A stretch of DNA of 45,066 nucleotides, from positions 1-45,066 of the forward strand of contig CANRPK010000007.1 in assembly GCA_947632455.1 (NCBI GenBank), in the 5' to 3' direction. Shown in pieces: positions 31,724-41,141 of this stretch. This DNA is from an uncultured Bacilli bacterium. GTDB taxonomy: Bacteria; Bacillota_I; Bacilli_A; RF39; UBA660. The stretch's first letter is position 1; every line of letters begins with the position of its first letter. Under the pieces are notes generated by a model that ran no database searches, was not told the DNA's origin, and saw nothing but the letters and a program-made list of their open reading frames with translations. A program made the position numbers and the translations under genes.

Positions 31724-34297
31724 ATGAAAAAGGTTATATTGGTAGATGGTAATAATTTAATGTTTAGAAGTTATTATGCGACAGCTTATACAGGAAATAT
31801 TATGCGCAATTCAAAGGGCTTTCCTACAAATGCTTTATATGGTTTTGTTAATATGATAAATAAAATTATTAATGAAGAAAAACCTAGTTATATTGCCGTG
31901 GCTTTTGATATTGGTAAAAATTTTCGAAAAGAAAAATATGATTTTTATAAAGAAGGAAGAAGTGCAACCCCAGATGATTTAATTAAACAAATGCCTGTTG
32001 CTAGAGAAATATTAAATGCAATGGGTATTAAATATTTAGAGCTTGCTCCTTACGAAGCAGATGATATAATTGGAACTTTAGCTAAAATGGCTGATTTAGA
32101 TCCAGAGTATGATGCCACGATTATATCAAGTGATCGTGATTTATTACAATTAATTAGTAAGGTAGTAGATGTTAAACTATTAAAACAAACAGGATATATA
32201 AAATATAATCCTGAGACTTTTAGGGCTGATTATGGAATAGATCCTATTAAAATAATTGATTTAAAAGCTTTAGCGGGTGATTCTTCTGATAATATTCCGG
32301 GTGTAAAAGGAATAGGAGATAAAACAGCGTTAAAATTATTACAAGAATATGGTTCTTTAGAGGCTATTTATGAAAATATAGATAATATAAAAGGCAAAAC
32401 TCAAGAAAAGTTACTTAATGATAAAGATAATGCTTTTATGAGTAAAGATATTGCGACTATATATAGAGATGTACCATTAAATATTAGTTTTGAAGATATT
32501 AAATATAATGGTGAAGATACTCAAAAATTAGGGGAAATTTATGAAAAATTAGAATTTTATTCTTTACTTAAAAATTTTGTAAAAAGTGAAGTAGTAAAAG
32601 ATATTACTTTTAAAGAAATAGATAATTTAGAAGAACTAGTTTTAGATGATGAAATAAGTATATATGTAGAAATTGATAATGAAAATTATCATAAAGGAAA
32701 TATTATAGGGATAGGAATTAGTGATAAAGATCATAATTATTATATTAAACCTAGTTTATTTAAAGAGGTAGTTAATGTAATAAAAGATAAATTAATATAT
32801 ACTTATAATGCTAAAGCTTTAGAAATTTTAAGAAGAAAAGCCCAAGCTTTAGAATTTAGAGCTAATTATGATTTAATGATCGCGGCTTATTTATTAAATG
32901 GATTTAGTAAAGATGATATAGCCTTTTTATTACATCTAGAAGGGATAAATGTGGCTTTTTATGAAGATATAAAAAAGAATAATTTTGAAGATAAAGATAC
33001 GCTTAAAAAAGATATTGTTTTAAAAGCTAAATTTATTTTAGATACAAGAGATAAATATATTTTAGAACTTAAAAAAGAAGAAATGTATGAATTATTTAAA
33101 GATATTGAAATGCCCCTTACGTATGTTTTAGCGGATATGGAATATGTGGGAGTTAAAATTGATTCAAATACTTTAGAGGAAATAAAAAAAGAGGCTGAGG
33201 TTAAGTTAGATATAATATCAAGAGAAATATATAATATGGCCGGATGTGAATTTAATATTCAAAGTCCTAAACAATTAGGAGAGATATTATTTGATAAATT
33301 AGGTTTAGCAACGGGTAAAAAAACACAAAAGGGTTATAAAACAGATGCGGCAACTTTACAAAAATTACAAGATAGACATCCAATTATTAATTTAATTTTA
33401 GATTATCGTAATTATAGTAAAATTCTTTCAACATACACAATTAGTTTAGAAAATGCTAAATTTCCGGATGGTAAAATACATACAATATTTAAACAAACTT
33501 TAACAAGAACTGGAAGACTTTCTAGTGTAGAACCAAATTTACAAAATATTCCGGTTAGAGGTGAAGAAGGAAGAAGAGTTAGAAGAGCTTTTATTCCTAG
33601 CAATGATATATTTTTAAGTATTGATTATTCTCAAATAGAATTAAGAATTTTAGCGCATATTTCAGGAAGTAAAGAGTTAATTGAAGCTTTTAATAATGAT
33701 GCTGATATTCATACTAAAGTAGCCGCGGATATATATGGAGTTAGTGAAAGTGATGTTACTAAATTAATGCGAAGTACTGCTAAAGCGGTAATATTTGGTA
33801 TAGTATATGGAATTAGTGGTTTTGGGTTAGGAGAAAATTTAAATATTAATCCGAAAGAAGCTGCAAAATTTATTGAAAAATATTATGAGCTTTATCCGGG
33901 AGTTAAAAATTATATGGATAATATTATTAAAGAAGCTTATAGTAATGGATATGTTAGAACATTATTTAATCGGAAAAGAACTATTGAAGAATTAAATAAC
34001 AAAAATTATATGATTAGAAGTAGTGGAGAAAGAATAGCACTTAATACACCAATTCAGGGAACTAGTGCCGATATTATAAAAAAAGCAATGGTTTTAGTTT
34101 ATGAAGAATTTGAAAGAAAAAATATTAAAAGTAAAATGGTATTACAAATTCATGATGAATTAGTTATTGATACTGTTAAAGAAGAAATAGAAGAAGTAAC
34201 TAATATTGTTAAAACAGTGATGGAGAATGTTATTAAGTTATCAGTTCCTTTAAAAGTAGGTATTGCTAGTGGTAAAGATCTATATGAGGCTAAATAA
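31724..34297 (+). CDS. polA: DNA polymerase I
   Basis: 857 aa. The N-terminal 5'-3' exonuclease (FEN-like) has ILVDGNNLMFRSYYA, ADDIIGTLA, SSDRDLLQL and AGDSSDNIPGVKGIGDKTA. The middle domain (about 290-460) is a degenerate 3'-5' exonuclease: the catalytic D-x-E is missing (VEIDNENYHKGN), so no proofreading is expected, as in B. subtilis. The polymerase domain has TRTGRLSSVEPNLQNIPVR (motif T), DYSQIELRILAH (A), RSTAKAVIFGIVYGISGFGLG (B) and QIHDELVID (C). It overlaps the next gene by one base. ATG 31724 with GAGGTGGGA. Confidence 0.97.
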   Translation: MKKVILVDGNNLMFRSYYATAYTGNIMRNSKGFPTNALYGFVNMINKIINEEKPSYIAVAFDIGKNFRKEKYDFYKEGRSATPDDLIKQMPVAREILNAMGIKYLELAPYEADDIIGTLAKMADLDPEYDATIISSDRDLLQLISKVVDVKLLKQTGYIKYNPETFRADYGIDPIKIIDLKALAGDSSDNIPGVKGIGDKTALKLLQEYGSLEAIYENIDNIKGKTQEKLLNDKDNAFMSKDIATIYRDVPLNISFEDIKYNGEDTQKLGEIYEKLEFYSLLKNFVKSEVVKDITFKEIDNLEELVLDDEISIYVEIDNENYHKGNIIGIGISDKDHNYYIKPSLFKEVVNVIKDKLIYTYNAKALEILRRKAQALEFRANYDLMIAAYLLNGFSKDDIAFLLHLEGINVAFYEDIKKNNFEDKDTLKKDIVLKAKFILDTRDKYILELKKEEMYELFKDIEMPLTYVLADMEYVGVKIDSNTLEEIKKEAEVKLDIISREIYNMAGCEFNIQSPKQLGEILFDKLGLATGKKTQKGYKTDAATLQKLQDRHPIINLILDYRNYSKILSTYTISLENAKFPDGKIHTIFKQTLTRTGRLSSVEPNLQNIPVRGEEGRRVRRAFIPSNDIFLSIDYSQIELRILAHISGSKELIEAFNNDADIHTKVAADIYGVSESDVTKLMRSTAKAVIFGIVYGISGFGLGENLNINPKEAAKFIEKYYELYPGVKNYMDNIIKEAYSNGYVRTLFNRKRTIEELNNKNYMIRSSGERIALNTPIQGTSADIIKKAMVLVYEEFERKNIKSKMVLQIHDELVIDTVKEEIEEVTNIVKTVMENVIKLSVPLKVGIASGKDLYEAK

Positions 34298-35226
34298 TGG
34301 ATATTAATAATGTTATAGCTAAATATCATTATGAAGGAGCGTTAGCAGAATTTTTACCCAAATTATATCAAGAATTTATTAATTATTTTGGTAAAGCTAA
34401 AGAACCAATTATTTATGAAGCTTTATTAAATACAAAAATTATTGCATGTAATAATGTTTATACAGCTTTAAATGAAAGAGGTTTAATTGAAAGAAGTAAT
34501 AATGGTTTTGAGAGTGCAGTGGGTGAAGGAGACTTAAAACGAGCCGCGGGTGTTTATCATAGCTTGCCTAATATTACTTATGATCCAAATTCTTATCAAT
34601 ATAATATTGAGGGAGCAAAAAGATTAGTTGCAATAAATACGTCTGATTTTAATTCAGAGTATAGCAAGACAGTGTTAATTCATGAATTATCCCATTTAAT
34701 AAAAAGTTATTATGAAGAATATAGTATAGATAATGGGGTACTTACATCTAGAAGTGGACTTATTACCACTCAAGAAAAATTAAGTATTCAAAATGATTGT
34801 TTAGTTAAAACGCCAATTTTAGAAGAAAGTGTAGGATTAGAAGAAGGACTTACTTCCATAGTAGAGGAAGATATAGCCAAAGTTTTAGTAAATCCTAATT
34901 ATAAAGTAAGTGGTTATGGAGTAGTTACAGCTATAGCTAGACTTATAATGGATAAATTTCAGTTAAAAGAAGATATTTTAAATGCTCAAATTTTGAATGA
35001 TAAAAAAGGTCTTATTCAAAAATTTGATGGATTGTTACCAAATTTTTATGAAAGATTATCTATATTGATGGATAGAATATATAAACTTAGTTTAAAAATG
35101 TTTAGTGAAATGCTTCAACCAGAAAAGATGAAAGCAACAAGTAATATTATAAATGAAGTAATAAATAATGAATTTCAGCCTTTATTAAAGGAAGTTATAC
35201 AAAATCAAGAAAGTAGGAGAAATTAA
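34297..35226 (+). CDS. Putative gluzincin-type zinc metallopeptidase between polA and mutM
   Basis: 309 aa without signal peptide or membrane segment. HELSH at residues 129-133 fits the HExxH zinc motif in a helix (TVLIHELSHLIKSYYEEY). About 50 residues later, LEEGLTSIVEE resembles the E-G-x-T third-ligand helix of gluzincins. No other family mark recognised. Its ATG shares the A of the polA stop (TAATG), and it abuts mutM, so it is cotranscribed with DNA repair genes. Enzyme activity is inferred from the motif only. Confidence 0.6.
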   Translation: MDINNVIAKYHYEGALAEFLPKLYQEFINYFGKAKEPIIYEALLNTKIIACNNVYTALNERGLIERSNNGFESAVGEGDLKRAAGVYHSLPNITYDPNSYQYNIEGAKRLVAINTSDFNSEYSKTVLIHELSHLIKSYYEEYSIDNGVLTSRSGLITTQEKLSIQNDCLVKTPILEESVGLEEGLTSIVEEDIAKVLVNPNYKVSGYGVVTAIARLIMDKFQLKEDILNAQILNDKKGLIQKFDGLLPNFYERLSILMDRIYKLSLKMFSEMLQPEKMKATSNIINEVINNEFQPLLKEVIQNQESRRN

Positions 35227-36045
35227 ATGCCAGAGATTGCTGAAGTGGAAACAGTTAGAAATACTTTAAAAGAAAGAATATTAAATAAAAAAATTAAAGA
35301 TGTAGAAGTATTTTATGAACCGATTGTAGAAAGTAATATTAAAGATTTTAAGAAAGATTTACTAGGTAAAAGTTTTATAGATATTAAAAGAAGAGGTAAG
35401 TGGCTTATTTTTGAGACTGAAGATAGGTATTTATTATCTCATTTAAGAATGGAAGGCAAATTTTTTATTAAGCCTAAAGAAGATATAAAAGAAAAACATG
35501 AACATATTATATTTACTTTTGATGATAATACGACTTTGAGATATCATGATACGAGAAAATTTGGAAGAATGCATTTAATAAAAAAAGAAGAATTAGATAG
35601 TATTGAATGTATTAAAAAACAAGGATTAGAGCCCGGAGATAAAAATTTAACAAGTAATTATTTATTAGAAAAATTTAAAAATAAGAAATTGCCAATTAAA
35701 ACCGTATTGCTTGATCAAACAATTATAAGTGGATTAGGAAATATTTATGTAAATGAAGTATTATTTTATGCGAAAATAAATCCTTTAAGAGAAGCTTTAA
35801 GTATAACAAAAGATGAGTGTGAACAAATTGTTAAGGGCAGTAAAGAAATAATAGAGGAAGCTATAAAAATGGGTGGAACTACGATTAAAAGTTATACTTC
35901 TAGTTTAGGAGTAACAGGGAGATTTCAACAAAAACTTAAAGTACATAAAAAAGAAGGAGAAACTTGTGTGATATGTGGTAATTTAATTAAAAACATTAAA
36001 ATTGGAGGTCGGAGTACATATTATTGTAGCCATTGCCAAAAATAA
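35227..36045 (+). CDS. mutM: Formamidopyrimidine-DNA glycosylase (MutM/Fpg)
   Basis: 272 aa bifunctional base-excision enzyme for 8-oxoG and formamidopyrimidine. The N-terminus PEIAEVETVR supplies the catalytic Pro1-Glu2, although the usual PELPEVE is PEIAEVE here. LSHLRMEGKF, HDTRKFGRMHL and the helix-two-turn-helix LLDQTIISGLGNIYVNEVLF are conserved. The C-terminal zinc finger CVICG...YYCSHCQK has four Cys. The ATG directly follows the previous stop, with AGGAG upstream. No coaE follows. Confidence 0.95.
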   Translation: MPEIAEVETVRNTLKERILNKKIKDVEVFYEPIVESNIKDFKKDLLGKSFIDIKRRGKWLIFETEDRYLLSHLRMEGKFFIKPKEDIKEKHEHIIFTFDDNTTLRYHDTRKFGRMHLIKKEELDSIECIKKQGLEPGDKNLTSNYLLEKFKNKKLPIKTVLLDQTIISGLGNIYVNEVLFYAKINPLREALSITKDECEQIVKGSKEIIEEAIKMGGTTIKSYTSSLGVTGRFQQKLKVHKKEGETCVICGNLIKNIKIGGRSTYYCSHCQK

Positions 36046-36047
36046 AT

Positions 36048-36076
36048 TTGCTTAATTTAAAAAATTAATGTATAAT
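36048..36076 (+). promoter_or_regulatory. Promoter of the Cys-His-Asp protein gene
   Basis: TTGCTT at 36048-36053 and TATAAT at 36071-36076, 17-bp spacer. It covers the ATG at 36068, so that codon cannot be the start. Confidence 0.75.
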
Positions 36077-36100
36077 ACTTTTTCAAAAAGAGGGAATATT

Positions 36101-36736
36101 ATGCGGGAATGGGTTATTAATAATACTGGGATAACGGCGGAAGAATACGATAAAATTATGTGTTTTCAAGATAAGCCAGAAGATAGTTTAGAAATATTGG
36201 ATACAGATCCTAAAAAATTGATCTTAAGAGGACTAGAGAAGTTTAGTTTAAAACCGGTAAATTTTTGGCGCATAAAAAAATTTCATATTATTAAAGATAA
36301 TGATTGGTATGTATTTTTTAAAGTTTCTTTTAAAATAATGGCGGATTATATTAAAGATAATAAATTATATAGCAAAAAACGATATGGAGAATGTTATAAT
36401 TCTTATTTTATAGCTTTAGAAAATAAATTAGATATAGTTTTAGCTTTAATTAAGGGAGAACAAAATTTTAAATGTATGCATGCTTTTTTAGTAGGAAAAT
36501 TAGATGGTGTGGAAGTAGTATATGATTATACTTTAAATTTAATTTTAAAAAAAGAAGATTATTATGATTTAATGGATGTTGAAGAAATTTCATATTTTAC
36601 TTATCAGGATTTACAAGTTTTAGACGATATAATTGGTAAAAGTGATGAAATTAATAGTTTTATTTATATCCATGAATTATTATGTTTTCCTAAAGAAATA
36701 GCGAAGGCATTAACATTAGAAAGAAAAAAAGAGTAA
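36101..36736 (+). CDS. Unrecognised protein with a possible Cys-His-Asp (transglutaminase-like) triad
   Basis: 211 aa, soluble. RYGECYNSYFIAL (C98), FKCMHAFLVG (H127) and VVYDYTLNLIL (D142) have the order and spacing of the Cys, His and Asp in transglutaminase- or papain-like folds. The middle resembles Bacillota hypothetical proteins with GECHxxS...HSWVE...DFTLN. Activity is only inferred. ATG 36101 has GAGGGAA upstream. Single-gene unit ending at a hairpin shared with tmcAL. Confidence 0.55.
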   Translation: MREWVINNTGITAEEYDKIMCFQDKPEDSLEILDTDPKKLILRGLEKFSLKPVNFWRIKKFHIIKDNDWYVFFKVSFKIMADYIKDNKLYSKKRYGECYNSYFIALENKLDIVLALIKGEQNFKCMHAFLVGKLDGVEVVYDYTLNLILKKEDYYDLMDVEEISYFTYQDLQVLDDIIGKSDEINSFIYIHELLCFPKEIAKALTLERKKE

Positions 36737-36771
36737 TATTCTATTTAAAATAAATAGGTTTATTACTCTTT
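36726..36771. terminator. Bidirectional terminator overlapping the ends of two convergent genes
   Basis: 12-bp perfect outer stem AAAAGAGTAATA/TATTACTCTTTT and an inner CTATTT/AAATAG stem. It spans the stop codons of both genes. Confidence 0.75.
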
Positions 36772-37853
36772 TCAAATGGTAGAATATTATTTTTACTAAT
36801 TAAACTATAAATTTCTGCGGCTAGAATTTCATATTTATAAGTAAGACTATTAGGAATAGGAACTAAGCCTACTTCAGGATCTTTTAAGTTACGTAAGTAA
36901 TTGCGACCTTTTTCATTAAAACCTAAGATTTTAATATAATCAATCGAAGCTATTTTATTAATTTCTTTAGGAACTCCTAATAAAATATGAATAAGCATAC
37001 GACATATTTTATTATAAGTATATCTTTTAGTTTTAACACTCATTATAAAATCATTTAAGTTTTTAGATGTTAATATTTTTTCTTTTAATCTATTTTCAAT
37101 GCCTTCATCAACAGTTAAATATTTGGCTAAATCATGATCAGTTAAAATTTTATATTTTAAATAAGGATAAAAGTCTTCTAAAGAGATATTCTCAATTAAA
37201 TTAAGACTTCTTTTAGGTACGTAAAGAGAAATATCTTCATTATTTTTAAGTTTATTACGAATATTTGAGGCACTTATTATTTCATCACTTGCATTTAAAT
37301 CATGATAAGTACTAGTTCTTTTAATTGTATGAATATTAATATTAGCCTCTAGTTTATTAATAGCTTTAATATAGGAAATGCCTAGTAAATCATTGGGATT
37401 AAATATATCTTTATCAATTTCTAAAGCTTTAGCTAAAGCTGTGGGATAATTAAGTTTTTGATCAAGATATTCCCGGACTTTTTTTTGATATTCAGGATTA
37501 TTTTGTTTAGTGGCAATTTCCATTAAAAGTTCAGGATTATTGGATTCACTTCCAAAAACTAGATCACTACAATTTAAATATTTTAAAATACTGATAGCAG
37601 CCTCGGCAAAAATATCGGCACTTTGAGAGCCAAATATAAATGGGAGTTCTACGACTAAATCAACACCATATATTAAAGAGAGAATAGTTTTATTTTCTTT
37701 AGATAAAATACTTACTTCACCACGTTCTAGAAAATAACCATTTAATACTAAAATTATGGGATAGTCAGGAAACATTTCTTTGATCTTATTTATATGATAT
37801 ATGTGACCTTTATGAAAAGGATTATATTCACAAATCATACCTACTGCTTGCAT
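36741..37853 (-). CDS. tmcAL: tRNA(Met) cytidine acetate ligase TmcAL (YlbM)
   Basis: 370 aa. It forms ac4C34 in elongator tRNA-Met using acetate and ATP. The N-terminus VGMICEYNPFHKGHIYHI carries the HxGH nucleotidyl-transferase motif (residues 14-17). FLERGEVSILSKENKTILSL and DLVVELPFIFGSQSADIFAEAAI are family hallmarks, as is SASNIRNKL. Length is near the family norm. ATG with GGTGA upstream; minus-strand extended -10 TGATATACT lies before it. It is next to yceD-rpmF, as ylbM is in B. subtilis, but divergent here. Confidence 0.93.
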   Translation of the reverse strand: MQAVGMICEYNPFHKGHIYHINKIKEMFPDYPIILVLNGYFLERGEVSILSKENKTILSLIYGVDLVVELPFIFGSQSADIFAEAAISILKYLNCSDLVFGSESNNPELLMEIATKQNNPEYQKKVREYLDQKLNYPTALAKALEIDKDIFNPNDLLGISYIKAINKLEANINIHTIKRTSTYHDLNASDEIISASNIRNKLKNNEDISLYVPKRSLNLIENISLEDFYPYLKYKILTDHDLAKYLTVDEGIENRLKEKILTSKNLNDFIMSVKTKRYTYNKICRMLIHILLGVPKEINKIASIDYIKILGFNEKGRNYLRNLKDPEVGLVPIPNSLTYKYEILAAEIYSLISKNNILPFEKSNKPIYFK

Positions 37854-37904
37854 AATATCACCAATATAAGTATATCATGAATAATATTTATTTTACAGAT
37901 TAAC

Positions 37905-37933
37905 TTGTTAAATAGCTTTTTTTATAATATAAT
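37905..37933 (+). promoter_or_regulatory. yceD-rpmF promoter
   Basis: TTGTTA at 37905-37910 and TATAAT at 37928-37933, 17-bp spacer. Confidence 0.75.
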
Positions 37934-37949
37934 TTAATTGGTGAAAGAT

Positions 37950-38432
37950 ATGGATATTAATATAAATGAATTAAATGAAAAAAAGTATATAGATATGGAT
38001 ATTACTTTTGATAAAAAAATATATAATAATAAAAATATTGATGGGTTAGATAATTGTCATGTTAAAGGTTATATTGGATATAATGCCAGTGATAATTTAG
38101 AAGTAGATTTATCATTAGTAGGTAATATGATCTTAAAAGATAGTGTTACTTTAGATAATATTAATTATCCTTTAGATTTAAAAATTAAAGAAGAATATGA
38201 AATAAATTCCGAATTTTTGCAAGAATATACGAAAATAGAGCAAAAAACACTTGATATTATGAAAATTTTGTGGGAAAATATTGTACTGGAAGTCCCTATT
38301 AGGCTTACAACTCATTCTAATTTACAGATGCAAGGTGAGGGTTGGAGTTTAGGGGAAGAACATAAAAATAATGAAATCGATCCAAGATTAGCTAAGCTTG
38401 CTAGTCTGGCAGATAAGATAGGGAAGGAGTGA
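37950..38432 (+). CDS. yceD: YceD/DUF177 protein upstream of rpmF
   Basis: 160 aa. The motif [29 protein letters not shown] corresponds to the CxR/C-rich centre of DUF177, but the cysteines are lost, as in several Gram-positive members. The C-terminal [11 protein letters not shown] matches the conserved (N/D)PRxAxL of the family. It acts in 23S rRNA accumulation or large-subunit assembly in other bacteria. ATG 37950 after GGTGAAAG. It ends with TGA, the only TGA stop I found among the complete genes. rpmF starts 4 bp later. Confidence 0.85.
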   Translation: MDININELNEKKYIDMDITFDKKIYNNKNIDGLDNCHVKGYIGYNASDNLEVDLSLVGNMILKDSVTLDNINYPLDLKIKEEYEINSEFLQEYTKIEQKTLDIMKILWENIVLEVPIRLTTHSNLQMQGEGWSLGEEHKNNEIDPRLAKLASLADKIGKE

Positions 38433-38436
38433 AATT

Positions 38437-38625
38437 ATGGCAGTTCCTTTTAGAAGAACAAGCAAAACTAAAAAAAGAATGCGTCGTACTCACCTAAAAA
38501 AAGAGGTTGGAGCATTAACTAAATGTCCTAAATGTGGAGAAACTTTAAGACCACATAGAGCTTGTGTAAAGTGTGGATATTATAAAGATAATGAAGTTGT
38601 TAAAGTAAATAAAGACGAAGAATAG
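38437..38625 (+). CDS. rpmF: 50S ribosomal protein L32
   Basis: 62 aa. [19 protein letters not shown] is the basic L32 start. CPKCG...CVKCGYY is the four-Cys zinc-binding (C+) form, so this copy needs zinc. AAGGAG precedes the ATG inside the end of yceD. Classical yceD-rpmF operon with its own terminator. Confidence 0.97.
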   Translation: MAVPFRRTSKTKKRMRRTHLKKEVGALTKCPKCGETLRPHRACVKCGYYKDNEVVKVNKDEE

Positions 38626-38649
38626 TTAGATTAAATTCTAACTTTTTTT
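38624..38649 (+). terminator. Terminator after rpmF
   Basis: Stem AGTTAGA/TCTAACT followed by a T run, overlapping the stop codon. Confidence 0.85.
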
Positions 38650-38681
38650 AATTAGGAAATATAGATTATTAAAATTATTTA

Positions 38682-38690
38682 TGCTATACT
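38682..38690 (+). promoter_or_regulatory. Extended -10 promoter of the WG-like protein gene
   Basis: TGC-TATACT, 26 bp before the start; -35 poor. Confidence 0.5.
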
Positions 38691-38716
38691 ATAATTATTA
38701 TAAAGGAGTGTTTTAA

Positions 38717-40891
38717 ATGAAGTATGATGATTTGGAAAAAACACAGGATTTATTTGAAATCAACTCAAGTGATGAAGTTCCATCTCCGATTGAAAATATT
38801 GAGATGGAAGGAGCTAGCAAAGAAAATTTAACGGATGATTTAACTAATTTACTTTCTCCAGATAGTAGTGATGAAGAAGTAGTAAAGGGAGCTAAGGAAA
38901 TTAAAGTAAAAAAAGAAAAAAAAGAAAAATTTAATTTAAAAGCTAAATGGGATAAATTATCTAAAAAGAAAAAAATATTATTTATAGGGGGAATAATACT
39001 ATTTTTATTAATTATTATAGGTTTAATTTTGTTCTTAGTTTTAAAAGATGATGAGGCAGATGAAGAAAAGAAGAAACCTAATGATCCAGTAGTTATAGTC
39101 GAGGATGATAATTATCGTTTTGAAGATGGAGTTTTAGTATTTTTAGATAAAGATAAGAATGAAATAGGAAAATATGAATGTGAAAATAAAGATGAAAGTT
39201 TATGTTATTTAGCTAATTATAGTGATGAAGATAATTTTGATGTTGCTAAAAATGTTTATGAAAATGGAAATATAGTAAGTAAAAGAACTAAAATATATTT
39301 AAATAAGTATGCTTTTATATATGATAATGTTGATGAAGTAGGATTAATAACATTATATAATTTAGTTGATAATAAAAAAGAAGGAACTTATAAATTAGTT
39401 AAAGGTTTTACTGATAGTGATTATGTAATTTTAAAGAATGAAGAAGATAGATATGGAGCTTTATTATTTACTGAAGAAGGTATAACTAAGAAAATAGATT
39501 TTACTTATAATTATTTAGGAATGATAAGTAAAAATGCTAATGTAGTAGCGAAAAATTCTAATAAATATTATATATATGATCAAAATGGTAAGTTATTAAA
39601 TAAAGGATTAGATTATGAAATAAAGAGTTATACTAATAAATATATTGCTGTTAAAGATAAAGATTATGCAGTATATGATTATAATGGGGAATTAGTATTT
39701 AATGAACAAGTTGACTATGTAAGTTTATTAGATGGATATGTAGCTTTAGTTAAAGATAATAAATTATATATAAAAGATTATGAAAATAATAAATATAATG
39801 AAGATGGTATAACTTTAAATAATAAAGATTATAATCAAGTTAATGTTTATAATGATAATAAAAGATTAGTGGAAACAAAGAAAGCTTTTGATATAAAAGT
39901 AAATAAAGATGATATAAGTATTTCTTATAAAAATAAAAATGCTGAAAAAAGTGTATTAATTAATATTTATGAAGGTAAATTAAGTAGTAATATGGCTTTT
40001 ATGAATTATTTTGATTCTACTTTATATTTTTATAATGATGAGGATAAAACTGAACTTTTAGGAAAATATACATGTTCTAATAAAAATGTAGTAGATAAAA
40101 ATACAACTTCACTTGTTAGTTGTGGAGTAGCTAAAGAAAGTTTTTATAATAGTATAAATAAAGTACAAGATGAAGTAAAAACAGGGTTATTACCTATATT
40201 TAATAAAAGATATGTCTTTGTATATGATTATTTAGATAAAGCTAATAGAACAATAAATTTATATGATTTAACTAGTAAAAAAGTTTTAGTTAAATATGCT
40301 AGTGTTGATGCTGGAATACATGAAGAAGGCGAGAGTTTATCATTTATTGAGGCACCAGATATATATATTATGGCACAAAATAGAAATAAAAAATATGGGG
40401 TTATTAAAATAGCTAATGAAGTAAGTGGAGCTGTAAGTTTTGATTATGCGAACATCGAGAGATTGAAAGATTATTTCGTAGCAGAAAGTGCTCAAGAAAC
40501 TTATATGTTAATTGATAGAAGTGGTAAAGTTGTTACCGAAAAACTAGGCAGAAAAATCGTAGATTATGTTGGAAATCATTTAAAAACTTTAAGTGAAGAT
40601 AAATATTATGTATGTGACTTTACGGGAGAAACTAATGATAATACAGGATATTTAGATATAGAATTATTTGATGATTATTATGTAAAGATTACTTCGTCTT
40701 ATGAACTAGATATTGGAAAATATGATGATGGTTTATTTGCTCTTAGTTCGCCAATTTATTTAGGTGATGATTATGAAGATAATTATGAAGTTCAAGAAAA
40801 TAGAGATGGTTCATTTAAAATAACTATTAAAAAGTCGGGAGAAGTATACGAATATAATAGTGAAGGTTTATTAATAATTCAAGGTGATTAA
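38717..40891 (+). CDS. Membrane-anchored extracellular protein with WG-like repeats
   Basis: 724 aa. An acidic cytoplasmic part (1-70) and a lysine-rich stretch precede a single transmembrane helix at about 87-109 (ILFIGGIILFLLIIIGLILFLVL). The outside part has many short Y/V/D-rich units: KYYIYDQNGKLLNKGLDY, YAVYDYNGELVFNEQVDY, YMLIDRSGKVVTEKLG. They resemble WG/beta-propeller repeats with the W lost. Two regions have paired Cys (YECENKDESLCYL; YTCSNK...VSCGV). Function unknown; a surface binding role is plausible. ATG with AAAGGAG upstream. Confidence 0.65.
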   Translation: MKYDDLEKTQDLFEINSSDEVPSPIENIEMEGASKENLTDDLTNLLSPDSSDEEVVKGAKEIKVKKEKKEKFNLKAKWDKLSKKKKILFIGGIILFLLIIIGLILFLVLKDDEADEEKKKPNDPVVIVEDDNYRFEDGVLVFLDKDKNEIGKYECENKDESLCYLANYSDEDNFDVAKNVYENGNIVSKRTKIYLNKYAFIYDNVDEVGLITLYNLVDNKKEGTYKLVKGFTDSDYVILKNEEDRYGALLFTEEGITKKIDFTYNYLGMISKNANVVAKNSNKYYIYDQNGKLLNKGLDYEIKSYTNKYIAVKDKDYAVYDYNGELVFNEQVDYVSLLDGYVALVKDNKLYIKDYENNKYNEDGITLNNKDYNQVNVYNDNKRLVETKKAFDIKVNKDDISISYKNKNAEKSVLINIYEGKLSSNMAFMNYFDSTLYFYNDEDKTELLGKYTCSNKNVVDKNTTSLVSCGVAKESFYNSINKVQDEVKTGLLPIFNKRYVFVYDYLDKANRTINLYDLTSKKVLVKYASVDAGIHEEGESLSFIEAPDIYIMAQNRNKKYGVIKIANEVSGAVSFDYANIERLKDYFVAESAQETYMLIDRSGKVVTEKLGRKIVDYVGNHLKTLSEDKYYVCDFTGETNDNTGYLDIELFDDYYVKITSSYELDIGKYDDGLFALSSPIYLGDDYEDNYEVQENRDGSFKITIKKSGEVYEYNSEGLLIIQGD

Positions 40892-40894
40892 TAC

Positions 40895-40923
40895 TTGAAA
40901 TATTAAAATATATTTGATAAAAT
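40895..40923 (+). promoter_or_regulatory. Promoter of the T-box/valS operon
   Basis: TTGAAA at 40895-40900 and TGA-TAAAAT (extended -10, 40915-40923), spacer 17 bp. Confidence 0.75.
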
Positions 40924-40929
40924 ATTTTT

Positions 40930-41121
40930 TAGAAAAACAAAGAACAAGAGGAGTAAATAATTATTCTTTATAGAGAGCTTAAGATTGGTGGAACTTAAGT
41001 AAGTAAGATTATTGAAGGTTGCTTGGGAGTTGGCTTTAAAGGCTCGCAGAGATGCGTTAAAAATTTTAAGTATAATAAAAGGTGGTACCGCGAAATTTCG
41101 CCCTTTGGTATTGCCTTTTTT
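40930..41121 (+). ncRNA. Valine T-box leader (tRNA-sensing riboswitch)
   Basis: The T-box core GGTGGTACCGCG is at 41081-41092. It can form an antiterminator with upstream leader bases, or join in the terminator AAAAGG..GTACC / GGTA..CCTTTT followed by a T run (to 41121). Inside it is the hairpin GCGAAATTTCGC. Stem I contains GAGAGCTTAAG and its pairing partner, then GAAGGTTGCTTGGGAG with GTT (41018-41020) as the likely Val specifier codon. Uncharged tRNA-Val binding would stabilise read-through into the NUDIX and valS genes. Specifier placement is by eye; the T-box itself is certain. Confidence 0.92.
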
Positions 41122-41141
41122 ATTTGCTGGAAAGGATTTTT

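Noticed and set aside
41082-41141. Upstream in-frame extension of the NUDIX gene
   Set aside because: It runs through the T-box antiterminator and terminator; a proper ATG with AAAGGA lies at 41142.
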